Assembly: GCA_031310005.1 (NCBI GenBank)
Contig: CM062383.1
Span: 372,001-436,000, forward strand
From: Dactylellina haptotyla
Taxonomy: Eukaryota; Ascomycota; Orbiliomycetes; Orbiliales; Orbiliaceae
DNA length: 64,000 bases
Direction of reading: 5' to 3'
In this document: positions 47,659 through 60,100 of the stretch, piece after piece
Layout of the letters: each line of letters begins with the position of its first letter
Position numbering within the stretch: position 1 is the first letter of the stretch
Position numbers and translations under genes: made by a program
Notes under the pieces: generated by a model
What the model was told of the DNA's origin: nothing
The model's database searches: none
The model's input: the letters and a program-made list of their open reading frames with translations, nothing else

Positions 47659-48998
47659 TCAGTAATGCAATTGTTCTATATCAGCCCACCACTGCCATTC
47701 GTGTTCTAGATCGGCTTGGCCGTCAACTGTTTGGGATTTAACACTCCCGTGATGGCCCGAGCTCGTCAAATATTTCCCACGTAGATACTCGTGGACCAAA
47801 TCCAGTCGCTTGAACTCGAGGCCCACGACTTGAGTGTGTCCTATTAACGTTCCTCCACTTATACCGCCTGCACCCGGGCCTTCTGGAAAATGTGTTGCCT
47901 TATGGCTCTCGTCTACCGCAACGGGAATCGTAGCTTGATATATCTTCCGTTGCCACCCGGTCTTGTTAGTATCTATGGCGGCTACAACTATGGGGTTGGG
48001 AATAATGTTCATTTTATTCGCAAGGCTTCCAGCAGCCGCAAGGGCACGTATCTGAAGAAGTTGTGGTAAATGGAAGTAGCGAGTTTCGTGGGTTGAGTCT
48101 TCCTGAGTTGTGTGAATTATGTGCATGACAAATATAAATTTTGGAGGTTTCTTAGAGCAAACCGGTCGAGGTAGTGACAAGTATGGAGGAACTAACTTTT
48201 GGCCACGGTCATTTGTTGGAGCTACCTTTGGAGCTCTATTGGCGGTGCCTTGCGATGAGGGCAAGATGGTAGAAGACATATTGTCGATAGCTGGGTTCGT
48301 TGCAAAATCATGAGAAGATGAGAGAGGTTTGTGAACAGAGGCGCTCTGTAACTTTCTTGATGGAATTGCGGGCTTCTGAATTATAGGAGAAAGCTGGTTC
48401 TCATCAGTAGGAGTGAGGGTAAGAGGTGATATAGGAGTGAGCTGTGACGAGGCTGAGAAGCCGGAATGCGTTGAGGATGAGCTACCGCCTGAAGATAGGA
48501 AGCCGTTTGGAGAGCTAATATCAGAATAACCCTTTGGATAGGGATCGTGGGGTGATTGGACATCTAGATAGTTTCGCTGCGAACCTGGCGACTCTTCATC
48601 TGTACTGCTGTGTATTGGTGAGAGAGGACCGTATGTACATATTTCGGTGATAGAATCAACAGGGCACTCGATATCATCGTCATCAAATATCTTGTTGAGC
48701 TGGCGACTTTCATACGCATGTACTTCTTTATTTAGGGCAGCCCGGCTTTGGTCCCATGCAACCTTAAATTCGACATCAGATAACCCTGTCAAATCGTCCT
48801 CCAATAACTTGAACAACCGGTCCTTTGTAGATTTACGGGCTGGGGGAATCTTTTAGAGAGCTTGGGGTTTGAGTTGAATGGCGCAATAGGTATTCCAATG
48901 ACTGGACCAATTTCAGACTCTGGAAGAGAGTGTCCTGACCGAGCGTCTTCGCGGTCGACAGGGTATCGTCGAAGTGGAGGGCCGTTGTACGTTTGCAT
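47659..48998 (-). CDS. Unknown protein of about 445 residues with an apparent frame break near its start
   Basis: The downstream part (47659 to about 48850) encodes about 395 residues: KSTKDRLFKLLEDDLTG, a Ser/Pro-rich middle (about 110-260), then a conserved-looking C-terminal domain (KKPPKFIFVMHIIHTTQ ... VVGLEFKRLDLVHEYLRGKY). It has no usable ATG of its own: a stop lies directly upstream at 48853-48855 and the first start-like codon is TTG. The preceding frame from ATG 48998 reads MQTYNGPPLRRYPVDREDAR and SEIGPVIGIPIAPFNSNPKL and runs into it with a one-base offset. The two frames overlap over about 64 bases around a four-T run at 48851-48854 (plus strand). No intron fits the offset: the one 51-base candidate with GTAAAT donor gives the wrong phase. 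Either a one-base assembly error or a real recent frameshift. Function unknown. Confidence 0.55.
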
Positions 48999-49644
48999 GC
49001 GTATGAGTCCTGTTGCATGCAATTGTGGGTTATTTATTACTTTCTATCTACCCAAAATCTACAAGTCTCACGGAGATTTGAGATCAATACCTTTGGAGGC
49101 TAGATTGCCTTGATTCATCTCGCTTGTGGCTAGTGTCGTGTATATTATGTAAAGGAGTGAAGTTTGATATGATTCTGCCTCGTCGCACCAGGCTCTACGA
49201 GGATGCTATAGCGGGGTCTGACGCGAAGGGATGGTGAATTCGAACGCAGTGCTCTAACATTTAACTCTACGCCAAACAATAATTTCTCTCCTCCCCTTCT
49301 GCACCAACTTTATGTCATAATTTACTTACCAAATCAGCGAAATCGAGGGACTCTCATGATCCCCATGATCGCCAATTGCTGTGTTGACGGCGAGGTTGGA
49401 AATGTGTTGCGTTTTGTGCGACGACGTGGGAACGGGCCAATCACGTGACGGCAATCACGGCGAGGTGCTGACCAAGATCCGGCTACGCAAGCTGGCGGAC
49501 ACCCATCACTACCATCCACCACCACCCTCCAACATCACCATCACCGGCCCTGTTCACGACCAGAGAAGCTCCGCGAGCACGAACGATACATACCTTTGCT
49601 AGCATTTGGGATTATTCGCGTCCGAACTTTGAAATTCACGCGTT
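48999..49644. other. Divergent promoter region (unknown gene and RPT2)
   Basis: About 650 bases. A tRNA-like fragment on the minus strand near 49215-49262 was examined and rejected. The rest should hold the promoters of both flanking genes. A CACCATCAC-rich tract precedes the RPT2 start. Confidence 0.5.
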
Positions 49645-51245
49645 ATGGTACAGTCACACGCCGAAGCAACGGGAGCTCGGATGGCCAAGCTAATATCAAG
49701 GGGATGTAGGGTAACGCACAGTCAGGCTTGGGCCAAGGTGGCCCTCCCGGCGATAAGGACGGCAAAGATGGAAAGGTAGAATAACAAGTTCTATAAATGA
49801 TGTACGCTTTCGACTCTGCAGTTACTGATGCCCTGGGCGCCTTGTAGAAAGACAAGCCAAAGTACGAACCACCACCGCCACCACCCCGTCCCGGCCGCAA
49901 GAAGAGACGTTCCCAAGGCCCCGATGCCACTTCCAAGCTCCCCACCGTCTACCCGAATGCTCGCTGCAAGTTAAAGATGCTTCGAATGGAGCGTATCAAG
50001 GATCACTTGCTTCTGGAGGAGGAGTTTGTTCAAAACCAGGAGGCCCTGAAACCCACCGGGACAACCGACGACCGTGCCGCCGAAGAACGGATGCGCGTAG
50101 ATGATATGCGTGGCAGCCCCATGGGCGTCGGTAACCTCGAAGAAATGATCGATGATGACCACGCCATTGTTTCCAGCGCAACCGGTCCTGAGTACGTCCT
50201 TCTCTTAAGGTGACCATATCTCAGCTATTCTAACAACCCCTCATCTCAGATACTACGTGTCTATCATGTCCTTCGTCGACAAGGATCTTCTCGAACCCAA
50301 CGCTACAGTCCTCCTGCATCACAAATCGGTCAGCATCGTTGGTGTTCTCACCGAGGCCTCAGACCCCTTGATCTCTGTCATGAAGCTCGACAAAGCCCCT
50401 ACCGAATCCTACGCCGACATTGGTGGTCTCGAACAACAAATCCAAGAAGTTCGCGAAGCTGTCGAAATCCCTCTACTACATCCGGAATTATACGAAGAAA
50501 TGGGTATCAAGCCGCCAAAGGGTGTTATTCTATACGGCTCTCCGGGTACCGGAAAGACACTTCTCGCGAAGGCGGTGGCGAATCAAACATCAGCTACTTT
50601 CCTACGTATTGTCGGATCCGAACTTATCCAGAAATATCTCGGTGATGGTCCACGGCTGGTACGACAGATCTTCCAGGTCGCCGCCGAACACGCACCCAGT
50701 ATCGTCTTTATCGATGAAATTGACGCCATTGGTACGAAACGATACGAGAGTACGAGCGGTGGTGAGAGGGAAATCCAGAGAACCATGTTGGAACTGTTAA
50801 ATCAGCTCGACGGTTTCGATGATCGGGGTGATGTCAAGGTTATCATGGCCACAAATAAGATCGATACTTTAGATCCGGCCTTGATCCGACCAGGCAGAAT
50901 AGACCGAAAGATTTTGTTTGAGAATCCAGATCGTGAGTAGCCTTTAATCCGCATATTTATTCAAATTTGCATCACTAACGAGGTCTTTTTCTAGAAAACA
51001 CAAAACGCAAGATCTTTACGCTTCACACCTCCAAGATGTCGTTAGCCGAAGACGTCGACCTTGATGAATTCATCTCTCAGAAGGATGACTTGTCCGGCGC
51101 TGATATCAAGGCTATATGTACGGAAGCTGGTTTGTTGGCACTGAGAGAGCGCCGTATGAGAGTACAAATGGCAGATTTCCGCAGTGCTAGGGAACGAGTG
51201 TTGAAGACGAAGACTGAGGGTGAACCAGAGGGCCTGTACCTTTAA
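49645..51245 (+). CDS. RPT2: 26S proteasome regulatory ATPase Rpt2
   Basis: Five exons: 49645-49647, 49710-49775, 49848-50191, 50250-50932, 50995-51245; introns of 58-72 bases. Product 448 residues. The first exon is only the ATG; the intron then begins GTACAG and ends GTAG, with a GCTAATA branch. The spliced N-terminus MGNAQSG carries the Gly2 and Ser6 of the N-myristoylation signal known for Rpt2. A Pro/Lys-rich segment ([16 protein letters not shown]) follows, then a coiled coil, an OB-type region and the AAA core: Walker A GSPGTGKT (about 230), Walker B VFIDEID, arginine-finger region [13 protein letters not shown]. The C-terminus LYL is the HbYX-type tail that docks into the 20S alpha ring. 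It unfolds substrates and opens the 20S gate. Confidence 0.97.
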
Positions 51246-51406
51246 GTGAATCTCAAACGGAGGCGATAGCGGTGACTGTAGCAAAGTAATTATTTATAGT
51301 GCTGCAAATCTAATTTATAAAGGGGGCCATAATGGGATTGAAGCTTATGGCTCTTAAACCCTCATATATTATTTTATCTGCCATTCCGTTTCTAGATCAT
51401 GAGATT

Positions 51407-51430
51407 ACGTGTCCGTGTCCGTGTCCGTGT
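51407..51430 (+). repeat. Hexamer repeat GTGTCC, about three to four copies
   Basis: A short run of TGTCCG units lies in the 3' flank of RPT2, just before the promethin gene. It is a plain microsatellite with no visible role. Confidence 0.7.
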
Positions 51431-51539
51431 ATATTTCCCATAACATTCGCGTTTCTGTGGAATGTGATGACTATAAACCCGATTTCTGCATGTGAAAGCC
51501 CTTTCCTCTCAACACCATCTCCGAAGACCAAACAACGTA

Positions 51540-52241
51540 ATGTCGACTACAAAGATACCGCTAAACGAGGACCAACAGGCAAAAAATCGCTTTCCGGACA
51601 CGCAGAACGTCGTGTCCTTCTTCCTGTCGGCTTTGGACAGGATAGCTGCACCGGAGACCCGTGGGCGCGCTTACAGTGCCGTCTTCCGATTCTGCTACCA
51701 CCGGCCCGTCCTGTCCTCCTTCCTAGCCGTCCAAGTTCTGTTCGCGCTCCTCCCATTAATATGCTTCATCGGGTTCTCGATATGCGCGATACTATTCTTC
51801 ACATCCCTCGCCTTGGGTATTAGTGTCTTCTGGGTCGGAATCGCGGGTATGATGTCATCCTCGGTCTGTTGCTCGCTTAACTCGTGATGCTAACTGCGAC
51901 GGTTAGCTGTGATTCTTTTCTGGACCCTGGTTATCACTTTCACACTTGCCGGTAAGAATAACATGTTTTTTTCTTTAATTTTGTTTCTACGCTAATGATA
52001 TAATTCGGTAGCGACAACGTGGTTATATTTGGCGTTTTGCCTTACTACGATTCGATACATTGGCAAAGTAACTGGCTATATCGAAACACCACCAAAGCCA
52101 AACCAGTCCAAAACCGCGACTTCACAAACCGGGAGTCGTCAGAATAAAGAAAACCCACCCGCCAATGGTACCACTTCTGAAGAATATCAGCCTATTAAGA
52201 AGGAGCCGGATTCGAAATCCAACGGCGGAACTCCTTCCTAA
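51540..52241 (+). CDS. Promethin/LDAF-like lipid-droplet protein
   Basis: Exons 51540-51846, 51907-51951, 52012-52241; both introns are 60 bases with CTAAC/CTAAT branches. Product 193 residues. An N-terminal helical region (NVVSFFLSALDRIAAPETRG) is followed by hydrophobic segments at about 55-135: VLSSFLAVQVLFALLPLICF, ICAILFFTSLALGISVFWVG and, after splicing, AVILFWTLVITFTLAATTWL. The tail is hydrophilic and rich in Pro, Lys and Asn. Tightly packed hairpins of this type are characteristic of the promethin family (Ldo/LDAF1 in yeast and animals), which works with seipin at sites of lipid-droplet formation in the ER. The frame lies 294 bases after RPT2 on the same strand. Confidence 0.75.
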
Positions 52242-52394
52242 AATATATAAACACATGTGATATACCTTGACTCAAATATGCAAATTGGCAGATAGACCAA
52301 CAGATGTTCATAGAAGAAAAGGATTAGAGGTGACCACTTTTCTCGCAAGGCCAGATGCCGTACTGGTCCCACAAAGGGTGATCCTTCTCACCGC

Positions 52395-53852
52395 TCAGGA
52401 GTACATGTCGTCAATCAAATCGTCATCAAGGATCGTAAGGTCTTGTATTTTGTATGTCCAATTCCCATCAGTCAGTGAATCCCAAAACTCCGAGGCTTCC
52501 TGGTGACCGTCAAGCTCCCCTCCGAGATTTTTAACACACACGCGCCGCGACAGCCCGTTGAACGGTTCAGCTACTGCTGTGACCGTGCATACCGACGTCG
52601 GAGCGTGCCATCCGCCCTGCATGTGGATTTTCTGAAGTAGCATGTGTACATTCTCCTCGTGGTGAATAAAGTCTGATATCTCCAGCTCTTTTAAAACCGT
52701 ACACTCCTTCTGTAGAAAATTTAAATGGTTGAAATAAACCACATCGTAGCCCTCCTTTTCCTCCTTACCGGGCCGGCATCGCTTTAATCTTAAACTCTGA
52801 AGCGTCGTTTTACAGTATGACAGAAACTCCTGAAAATCAGCGGTATCCAAGAGCGCCCCAGTCAGGGAAAGATGCTTGAGTTTTGCCGGCCCGCTGTTCA
52901 AATTCATCGGCAATATGGTGTCAGTTCTGAACGTAGTATGTCTTGATTCCCCGATTTCGTAGATCCTCAGATCTTCCAAATTGGCCCCTACGGCTCGTAA
53001 CCAATTGCACATATTAGTATTGTACACCGGCAGCGGCGAAATTGTATCCTTTATCACCAATTCCAGTGTTTTCAAATTTGGAAACGCAGATGTAAACCGA
53101 ACAGTCCGAGACCCAGGATGGAAGAACCAGTGTCGTGGGATCCCATGATCGAGCCCCTTAAGCACCCTAAGCCTTCTGAACGGTGTCGTAATCGCAGCGA
53201 ACATTACTATATTCCACACTCTCAACGCCGCCCCGCTGTGTAGCTCGCAAACTTCCATCTGCCGGGCGTGCACCATGGCTAAATGTTTAGGAAGTTGCTT
53301 CCCAGGCACCATCCCGATAGAAGAGAAAAGGATATTGAACTCCGCTCTTGTTAACTTGAATTTCTGCGGCCGCTTGTTCCTCCCTCCCAGCTCGATGCTT
53401 TCGAGATTCGGAAGATTTGCTAACGCCAGTGACAACAGTGCGATTTCCTCCCCTTCAGCAAAGTCCAACTGTTCCATTTCATCTTGAAACACTGTCGCGA
53501 TAGCATCGATACCCTGCATGATATCTAGAAACTCTTCGTTGTAAACTTCCGGGCTGCCCCTCAGGTCTTCCATGGTATACCTGTTAATAACCGTGTAAGG
53601 CAGATAAGTAGATATTCTCAAATGCCGGACACGCTCATTTGTAGGATGGTGTCTTGAGATCCTAAGCAGATTTTGCAGGCTCGGGCTCAAAAGGAAAACA
53701 CGACGATAGGTAAAAATAGAGTCCAGATGCATCTCCCGGTTTTTGCTGTCGAAGCTTTTACAGGCCATCCGCAAAGCGAGGAGGTCATCTTGGTCGAGAT
53801 ACGCACTAATCGCGTGAATTAACTCTAACGGTAGAAGGACGAAAGAAGCCAT
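52395..53852 (-). CDS. F-box protein with leucine-rich-like C-terminal region
   Basis: Single-exon frame of 485 residues. The start is at 53852 (MASFVLLPLELIHAI); the frame extends upstream to 53918, but only from TTG. An F-box lies at about 3-45 (LLPLELIHAISAYLDQDDLL...ACKSF). The rest has irregular leucine-rich segments (LPNLESIELGGRNKR, LKTLELVIKD, LKHLSLTGALLDTADFQEF, LKELEISDF) as in many fungal F-box/LRR proteins. It would act as a substrate receptor for an SCF ubiquitin ligase, with Skp1 binding at the F-box. The substrate is unknown. Confidence 0.85.
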   Translation of the reverse strand: MASFVLLPLELIHAISAYLDQDDLLALRMACKSFDSKNREMHLDSIFTYRRVFLLSPSLQNLLRISRHHPTNERVRHLRISTYLPYTVINRYTMEDLRGSPEVYNEEFLDIMQGIDAIATVFQDEMEQLDFAEGEEIALLSLALANLPNLESIELGGRNKRPQKFKLTRAEFNILFSSIGMVPGKQLPKHLAMVHARQMEVCELHSGAALRVWNIVMFAAITTPFRRLRVLKGLDHGIPRHWFFHPGSRTVRFTSAFPNLKTLELVIKDTISPLPVYNTNMCNWLRAVGANLEDLRIYEIGESRHTTFRTDTILPMNLNSGPAKLKHLSLTGALLDTADFQEFLSYCKTTLQSLRLKRCRPGKEEKEGYDVVYFNHLNFLQKECTVLKELEISDFIHHEENVHMLLQKIHMQGGWHAPTSVCTVTAVAEPFNGLSRRVCVKNLGGELDGHQEASEFWDSLTDGNWTYKIQDLTILDDDLIDDMYS

Positions 53853-54120
53853 CTGGTCGTTGATTTTATTCAACTGGGTACGATATGATGAAGGGATCAG
53901 AGCCCAAGGGTTGTTCAAACTGCAATGGGGAGTGCGGAGAAATAGTGTGCAGCGTGTTGCTGATGTTCAAAATACAACATACAATTATTGTGGCTGTGTT
54001 AGCTGGAGATTTGTTTAAGAAGATATGAAACGATTGAAAATATAGAATTACAGCTCCGAAGACTAAGTACTTATATAAAAAATATAAAAAAACAGGTTGG
54101 TATTAATTTACATATTCTAG
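53853..54120. other. Short spacer, F-box promoter and 3' end of the repeat protein
   Basis: About 270 bases. AT-rich towards 54060-54100. It holds the F-box promoter and the 3' UTR of the giant gene. Nothing else seen. Confidence 0.5.
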
Positions 54121-57100
54121 CTAAACTAGGTCCGCATAGACACAGCGCGCTGCGTCAGCGTTACCTTGGCCAGAAGGGAAATTAGCGACGAAGGTTGGGG
54201 TATTGGTACTGGAAACGCTGGCCTTATACATCAGGCCAGCAGAGTTTCCAGCACAATAAAGGTGTCCATCGTATGTTGCAAAAATAGCACCGCATCCAAC
54301 ATGAAGCGACGGCCATGTGGCAACAACTGTCCATCGATGGGACGACATGTCGAATTTAGCCATTTGCATGTTATTGTTATCATTCAATCCCATTGCCCAG
54401 AGGAAATTTCCAGCTGCTGGAACGTAGGCCCAGTCATAAATGGTGAACGTATTTACGGCAACCGAGCCGGAAGCGACAACGCCGGCGTATACACCGCTGA
54501 AGGGATTAAGGTTAATTTGGACCCACGTTTGTCGGCCGTTTTGGGCGTTACCAGCGGCTGTTGTACCCAACCAGAATTGGCCATTAGCATCAATATCACC
54601 GACTACGAAATTGCCATCAATTGGAACACTTCCAACCACTGTTGTGCTTCCAGTCATGGATATCCGCATAATAGTGCTGTCACTCCTAATACCGTAGATG
54701 TAGTTATCCAAAACGTTGTATCCCAAGGCATTTATCGTGTTACTGCCGGCAAGGTTGGCCTTAATAACTGCGTTATTGCCATTTGTCAGATCAAATCGAT
54801 AGAAACCTTGATCAGCTACAACATATCCGTAAGGAGAGCAGTCAAATACTGGACCCAGTGCTGCCGTTGGGAATGGTGCCGTCCGGAATTGAATCAACGT
54901 AGCAGTTGGCGAAGGATCAGATGGGTTCGTGGGAATGATGGTTGTCACGTAGTTACTGGATCCACCACGCGTGATCGTTGAAATAGGCATAGTGGTGGTG
55001 ATGACAACTATTACCTTATCACCGGAAGTGATGACCGTAGATCCAGCACTGTTCGTTGGGAACCTAGTAGTTGTTCCGAGGGCTGCACCAATACTTGTGA
55101 TCGTGGTAGTGGGTATAGGGGTGGTGACAACAACTGTTATGGTAGCAGTGGAATCAATAACGGTAGATCCAGCGCTGTTTGTCGGGAACTCAGTAGTTGT
55201 TCCTGGTGCTAGACCGATTGTCGTAATTGTGACAGTGGGTGGAGGGGTGGTGATAACAACTGTTACGATACCAGTGACATCAGTAGATCCTGCACTGTTC
55301 GTTGGGAACTCAGTGGTTGTTCCAGGAGTCAGGCCTATGGTCGTGATGGTTGTAACCGGTAACGTATTGTAATCGATAACGGTAACTGTACCAGGCCCCA
55401 TAGTTATGGTGCTTCCGGAACTGTCAGTTGGGAAGACGGTGGTAAGGTAATCGCTAGTTCCAACTTGAGTGACGGTCACTGTAGATAAAGGAATAGGGGT
55501 CTGGGTAATGACGACAGTGACAGTACCGGCGCCGTCTGTTATTGTCAAACCAGCGCTATCAGTCGGGAATTCGGTAGCTGTTCCCTCAACAGGTCCAATT
55601 GTGGTGATAGTAACAGTTTCCGGGATGCTAACGGGTGTGGTAATGACAACTGTGACAGTCGCCGAAATATCGGTAACGGTAGAACCGGCGGCATCTGTTG
55701 GGTATTCGGTCGTAGTACCTCCACTTGGTCCACCTGTAGTGATGGTAACCGTGGGCTGGCTACCTACTGGAGTTGTGATAACTACAGTAACAGTTCCAGA
55801 ATTGTCTGTGATAGTGGAGCCCGCTGCATCAGTTGGATACTGAGTAGCCGTTCCACCAACTGGCCCTTCAGTAGTGACCGTGACCGTTGGCTGATCTGCC
55901 TGAGGGGTCGTAACGACAACACTGATTGTGCCTGACCCATCGGTAACAGTATTTCCTGCGCTATCAGTTGGATATTGGGTCGTTGTACCGGCTAATGGCC
56001 CAGGTGTAGTCACAGTGACGACCGGTTGAGTTATAACAACAGTGATAGTACCAGAACCGTCAGTGATTGTGGATCCAGAGCCATCAGTTGGAAACTCGGT
56101 TGTGGTTCCGGCAGCGGGTCCCGTCACTACTACAGTGGTAACTGCCCCGATAGTATAACTAATGATGCTGACTGGAGGAACAGTAGGGTTGCTGGTATCT
56201 GATGGGAAGATTGTAGTTTCAGATGGAGTAGGACCAGCGGCGGCTGAAGTAATTCTGGTGATGTCTCTTGTAGTGAACTGGAGAAGCGTGATTGTACCTG
56301 GTGGGATAGTGGGAGGCGGATTTTGAGTGCTGACTGAATCCGCACCAGCTGTTGCTGATGCGATGACTGTGGTGATCGGATTTGACAGATACTCGAGTAC
56401 AGTGGTGGTCCCGGACCCATCTGTGATAGTTGAACCAGCAGAATCAGTTGGGAAAGCCGTAGTGGTATAAGCAGAAGTTCCGACGGTAGTCAAAGTAGTG
56501 ATAGCACCTGGCTGGGTAATGACGACAGTCACGGTTGCGGTTGGATCAGTGATAGTAGAGCCAGCTGCATCAGTTGGGTATTCAGTTGCCGTCCCACCGA
56601 CTGGACCTGGGGTAGTAACAGTAACCGTTGGCTGGCTGCCCACGGGGGTAGTAACAACTACCGTGACCGTACCAGCAATATCCGTGATGGTGGAACCAGC
56701 TGCGTCAGTCGGGAATATAGTAGCAGTTCCTCCAACCGGACCGTCTGTTGTCACAGTCACGGTAGGCTGGCTACCCACGGGAGTAGTAACAACAACAGTG
56801 ACCGTACCAATGGTGCCTGTGATGGTGGAGCCGGCTGCATCGGTTGGGAAAATAGTGGCAGTACCACCGACTGGACCCTCTGTTGTAAGGGTTACGGTAG
56901 GCTGGCTGCCAACCGGTGTGGTTATGATCACGGTTACGACATCTGAATCGTCGGTAATCGTCGATCCGTTATAATCCACAGGGAACTCGGTAGTAGTTCC
57001 AGCAACAGGGCCTGGTGTCGTGATAGTAACCGTTGATTGAACACCGGCGGGTTGAGTAATCACGACTGTGACAGTACCGGACCCATCGGTGATGGTGGAG

Positions 57101-60100
57101 CCAGCAGAGTCAGTGGGGAATAGAGTTGCCGTCCCTGCGACTGGACCCGGTGTGGTAACTGTGGTCGTCTGCTGGACTGGGGTAGTGACCACAACGGTTA
57201 TCGTTCCCGAACCATCTGTAAGAGTGGAACCAGCACCATCTGTTGGGTACGCTGTCGTCGTGCCAGCAGTTGGCCCTGGGGTAATAATAGTAACCACAAC
57301 TTGGGTAATAACTACTATCGTTGTACCTGAGCCGTCAGTAATAACAGATCCGGCGCTGTCAGTGGGTAGCTGAGTCGTCGTACCACCAACTGGCCCCGGT
57401 GTAATCACTGTAGTAATTTGCCCAGTAACAGGTGCTGTGACTACCACGGTAATGGTACCAGAGCCGTCAGTAATGGTAGACCCAGCGGCATCAGTAGGGA
57501 ATACGGTAGCGGTGCCAGCGACAGGTCCTGGTGTAGTCACGGTAACAATTGGCTGGGTGATGTAGACAATAATCGAGACCGTGTCAGATGGAGAGCTGAG
57601 CGTCGATCCAGCGCTATCCGTAGGATAGTTCGTAGTGGTGAAAGCTGTGCTTCCGACTCGAGTTACTGTCGTGTATGGCTGATTGACAGGAGTCGTAATA
57701 ATCACGCTGATAGTGCCACTTCCATCCATAAGGGTAGATCCGGAGCTATCTGTAGGGAACTGGGTGGTGGTTCCAGCAACTGGTCCTGGGACTGTAGCCG
57801 TTATAATGACTTGCGTAATGATAACAGTTATGGTCCCCGAGCCATCCGTGATCGTGGCGCCAGTTCCATCTGTCGGGAATTGTGTGGTAGTTCCTCCAAC
57901 AGGGCCAGGCGTGATGACTGTGGTGATTAGAACCGGTGTCGTTACAACCACGGTGATAGTACCCGATCCATTAGTAAGAGTAGACCCAGCGCTGTCCGTT
58001 GGATACCGAGTAGTAGACCCAGCTGTAGGTCCAGGTGTAGTCACTGTAACAACTGCTTGGGTGATAATAATAGAGATAGTACCTTCGCTTCCGTCGGTAA
58101 TAGTGGAGCCATTGCTATCTGTTGGGAATATTGTGGCAGTGCCACCTACAGGTCCGGGAGTTATAATTGTAGTAACCTCTCCATAGCCAGGATTTTCAGT
58201 CACAACAACACTAACAGTCCCCGAGCCATCGGTTAAAGTAGCGCCGCTACCATCAGTTGGGTACTGCGTAGTAGTACCGGGAATCGGTCCCGGAATAGTG
58301 ACTGTGGTAATAACTTGTGTTATAACGACTACTGTCGTCCCAGACCCATCTGTAATAACAGATCCGGCGCTATCAGTGGGGAGAACAGTGGTAGTGCCTG
58401 CGACTGGCCCTGGTGTGATCTCTGTTGTTAGGCGTGGAGGTGCAGTTACGACCACAGTAATAGTTCCGGATCCATCTGTGAGAGTGGAACCGGCAATATC
58501 TGTGAGATATTGTGTGGTAGTGCCCGCGACCGGCCCTGGCGTCGTAACTGTTACTATGGGCTGAGTTACTACAATAGTGACGGTGCCGCTAGATCCATCT
58601 GTGATCGGAACACCAGCTGAGTCGGTTGGGAATTGCGTAGATGTCCCTGCTAGAGGACCAGGTGTGACGATAGTTACTGTTGCACCGCTGACAGGGCTCG
58701 TTACCACCACAGTAACGGTACCGGATCCATCGGTGATCACAGAGCCCGCGCTGTCCGTTGGAATCTGGGTCGTAGTACCAGCAACTGGTCCGGGCGTAGT
58801 GATTGTTGTGATTGCTTGCGTAATGATAACGGTACCAGGGACATTTGTGTTCGGAACCCCATTAGAATCAGTAGGATATTGGGTTGTCGTTCCGGGAACT
58901 GGTCCCCGAGTAATAAGTGTGATAGTTTGGCCGACTGGTGTTGTCACCACCACAGTAACAGTACCAGATCCGTCAGTGACCACAGAGCCAGCGCTGTCAG
59001 TTGGAAGTTGGGTCGCAGTACCAGCAACTGGTCCTGGTGTAGTGATTGTGGTAATTGCTTGAGTGATTATAACAGTTCCAGGGACATTTGTGTTCGGAAC
59101 CCCATTAGAATCGGTGGGATATTGAGTTGTCGTTCCGCCCACTGGTCCCCTAGTAATAAGCGTAATAGTTTGGCCGACTGGCGTTGTCACCACGACTGTT
59201 ATCGTACCAGACCCATCAGTAATTGTCGAACCAAGGCTGTCCGTTGGGAATTGCGTGATGGTTCCCGCAGTTGGTCCCGGCGTGGTGACTGTTGTAACAG
59301 CCTGCGTAATAATAACGGTAGCTGGGCCATTTGTGTTCGGAATTCCGTTGGAATCAGTGGGATATTGGGTGGTTGTTCCACCCACCGGTCCTCTAGTAAT
59401 AAGTGTAATGGTGGGGCCGACGGGAGTAGTAACTACAACTGTTACTGTACCAGATCCATCCGTAATGGTAGAGCCAGCACTATCTGTTGGTAACTGAGTG
59501 GTAGTTCCTGCAGATGGTCCCGCTGTAGTCACGGTGGTGATAGCTTGCGTGATGACGACTGTAGTAGGAACGCTCCCTGAACCATCAGTGATAACTAAAC
59601 CGGCGCTGTCGGTTGGGAAGATTGTCGTAGTGCCGGCAGTCGGGCCGCGCGTGATGAGCGTTATCGGCTGCCCAGGAACGTAGGTAACTACCACGCTAAT
59701 AGTGCCAGAACCATCGGTGATAATCGAACCACTGCCATCTGTTGGATATCTGGTGGTCGTTCCAGCTACCGGTCCTGGCGTGGTAACACTTATAACAGCC
59801 TGTGTGATTATCACAGTAGCGCCCCCATCGGTAATTGGTGTGCCATCAGAGTTGGTAGGATAGACTGTGGTAGTACCACCTACGGGTCCGGTTCTGATAA
59901 GAGTGAGAGTCTGCCCAACAATTGTTACAACTACACTAATTGTCCCAGAGCCATCGGTTAGAGTGGAACCAAGACTGTCCGTGGGAAACTTGGTCGTGGT
60001 ACCCGGGGTAGCGCCAGGCGTAGTAACTGTGACTACAGCCTGAGTAACTACAACTGTGACAGTTCCACTTGAACCTTCGGTAACCGGGGTACCGGCAGAA

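Noticed and set aside
48789-48856. 51-base intron with GTAAAT donor as an explanation of the frame break
   Set aside because: Its phase does not fit: joining at these sites reads into the wrong frame and loses the well-kept LLEDDLTGLSD segment.
49215-49262. Minus-strand stretch with tRNA-like A and B box words (TGGCGTAGAGT and GTTCGAATTC)
   Set aside because: The two boxes are only about 29 bases apart instead of about 45, no anticodon arm can be drawn and no acceptor stem pairs. At best a fragment of a tRNA-derived repeat.
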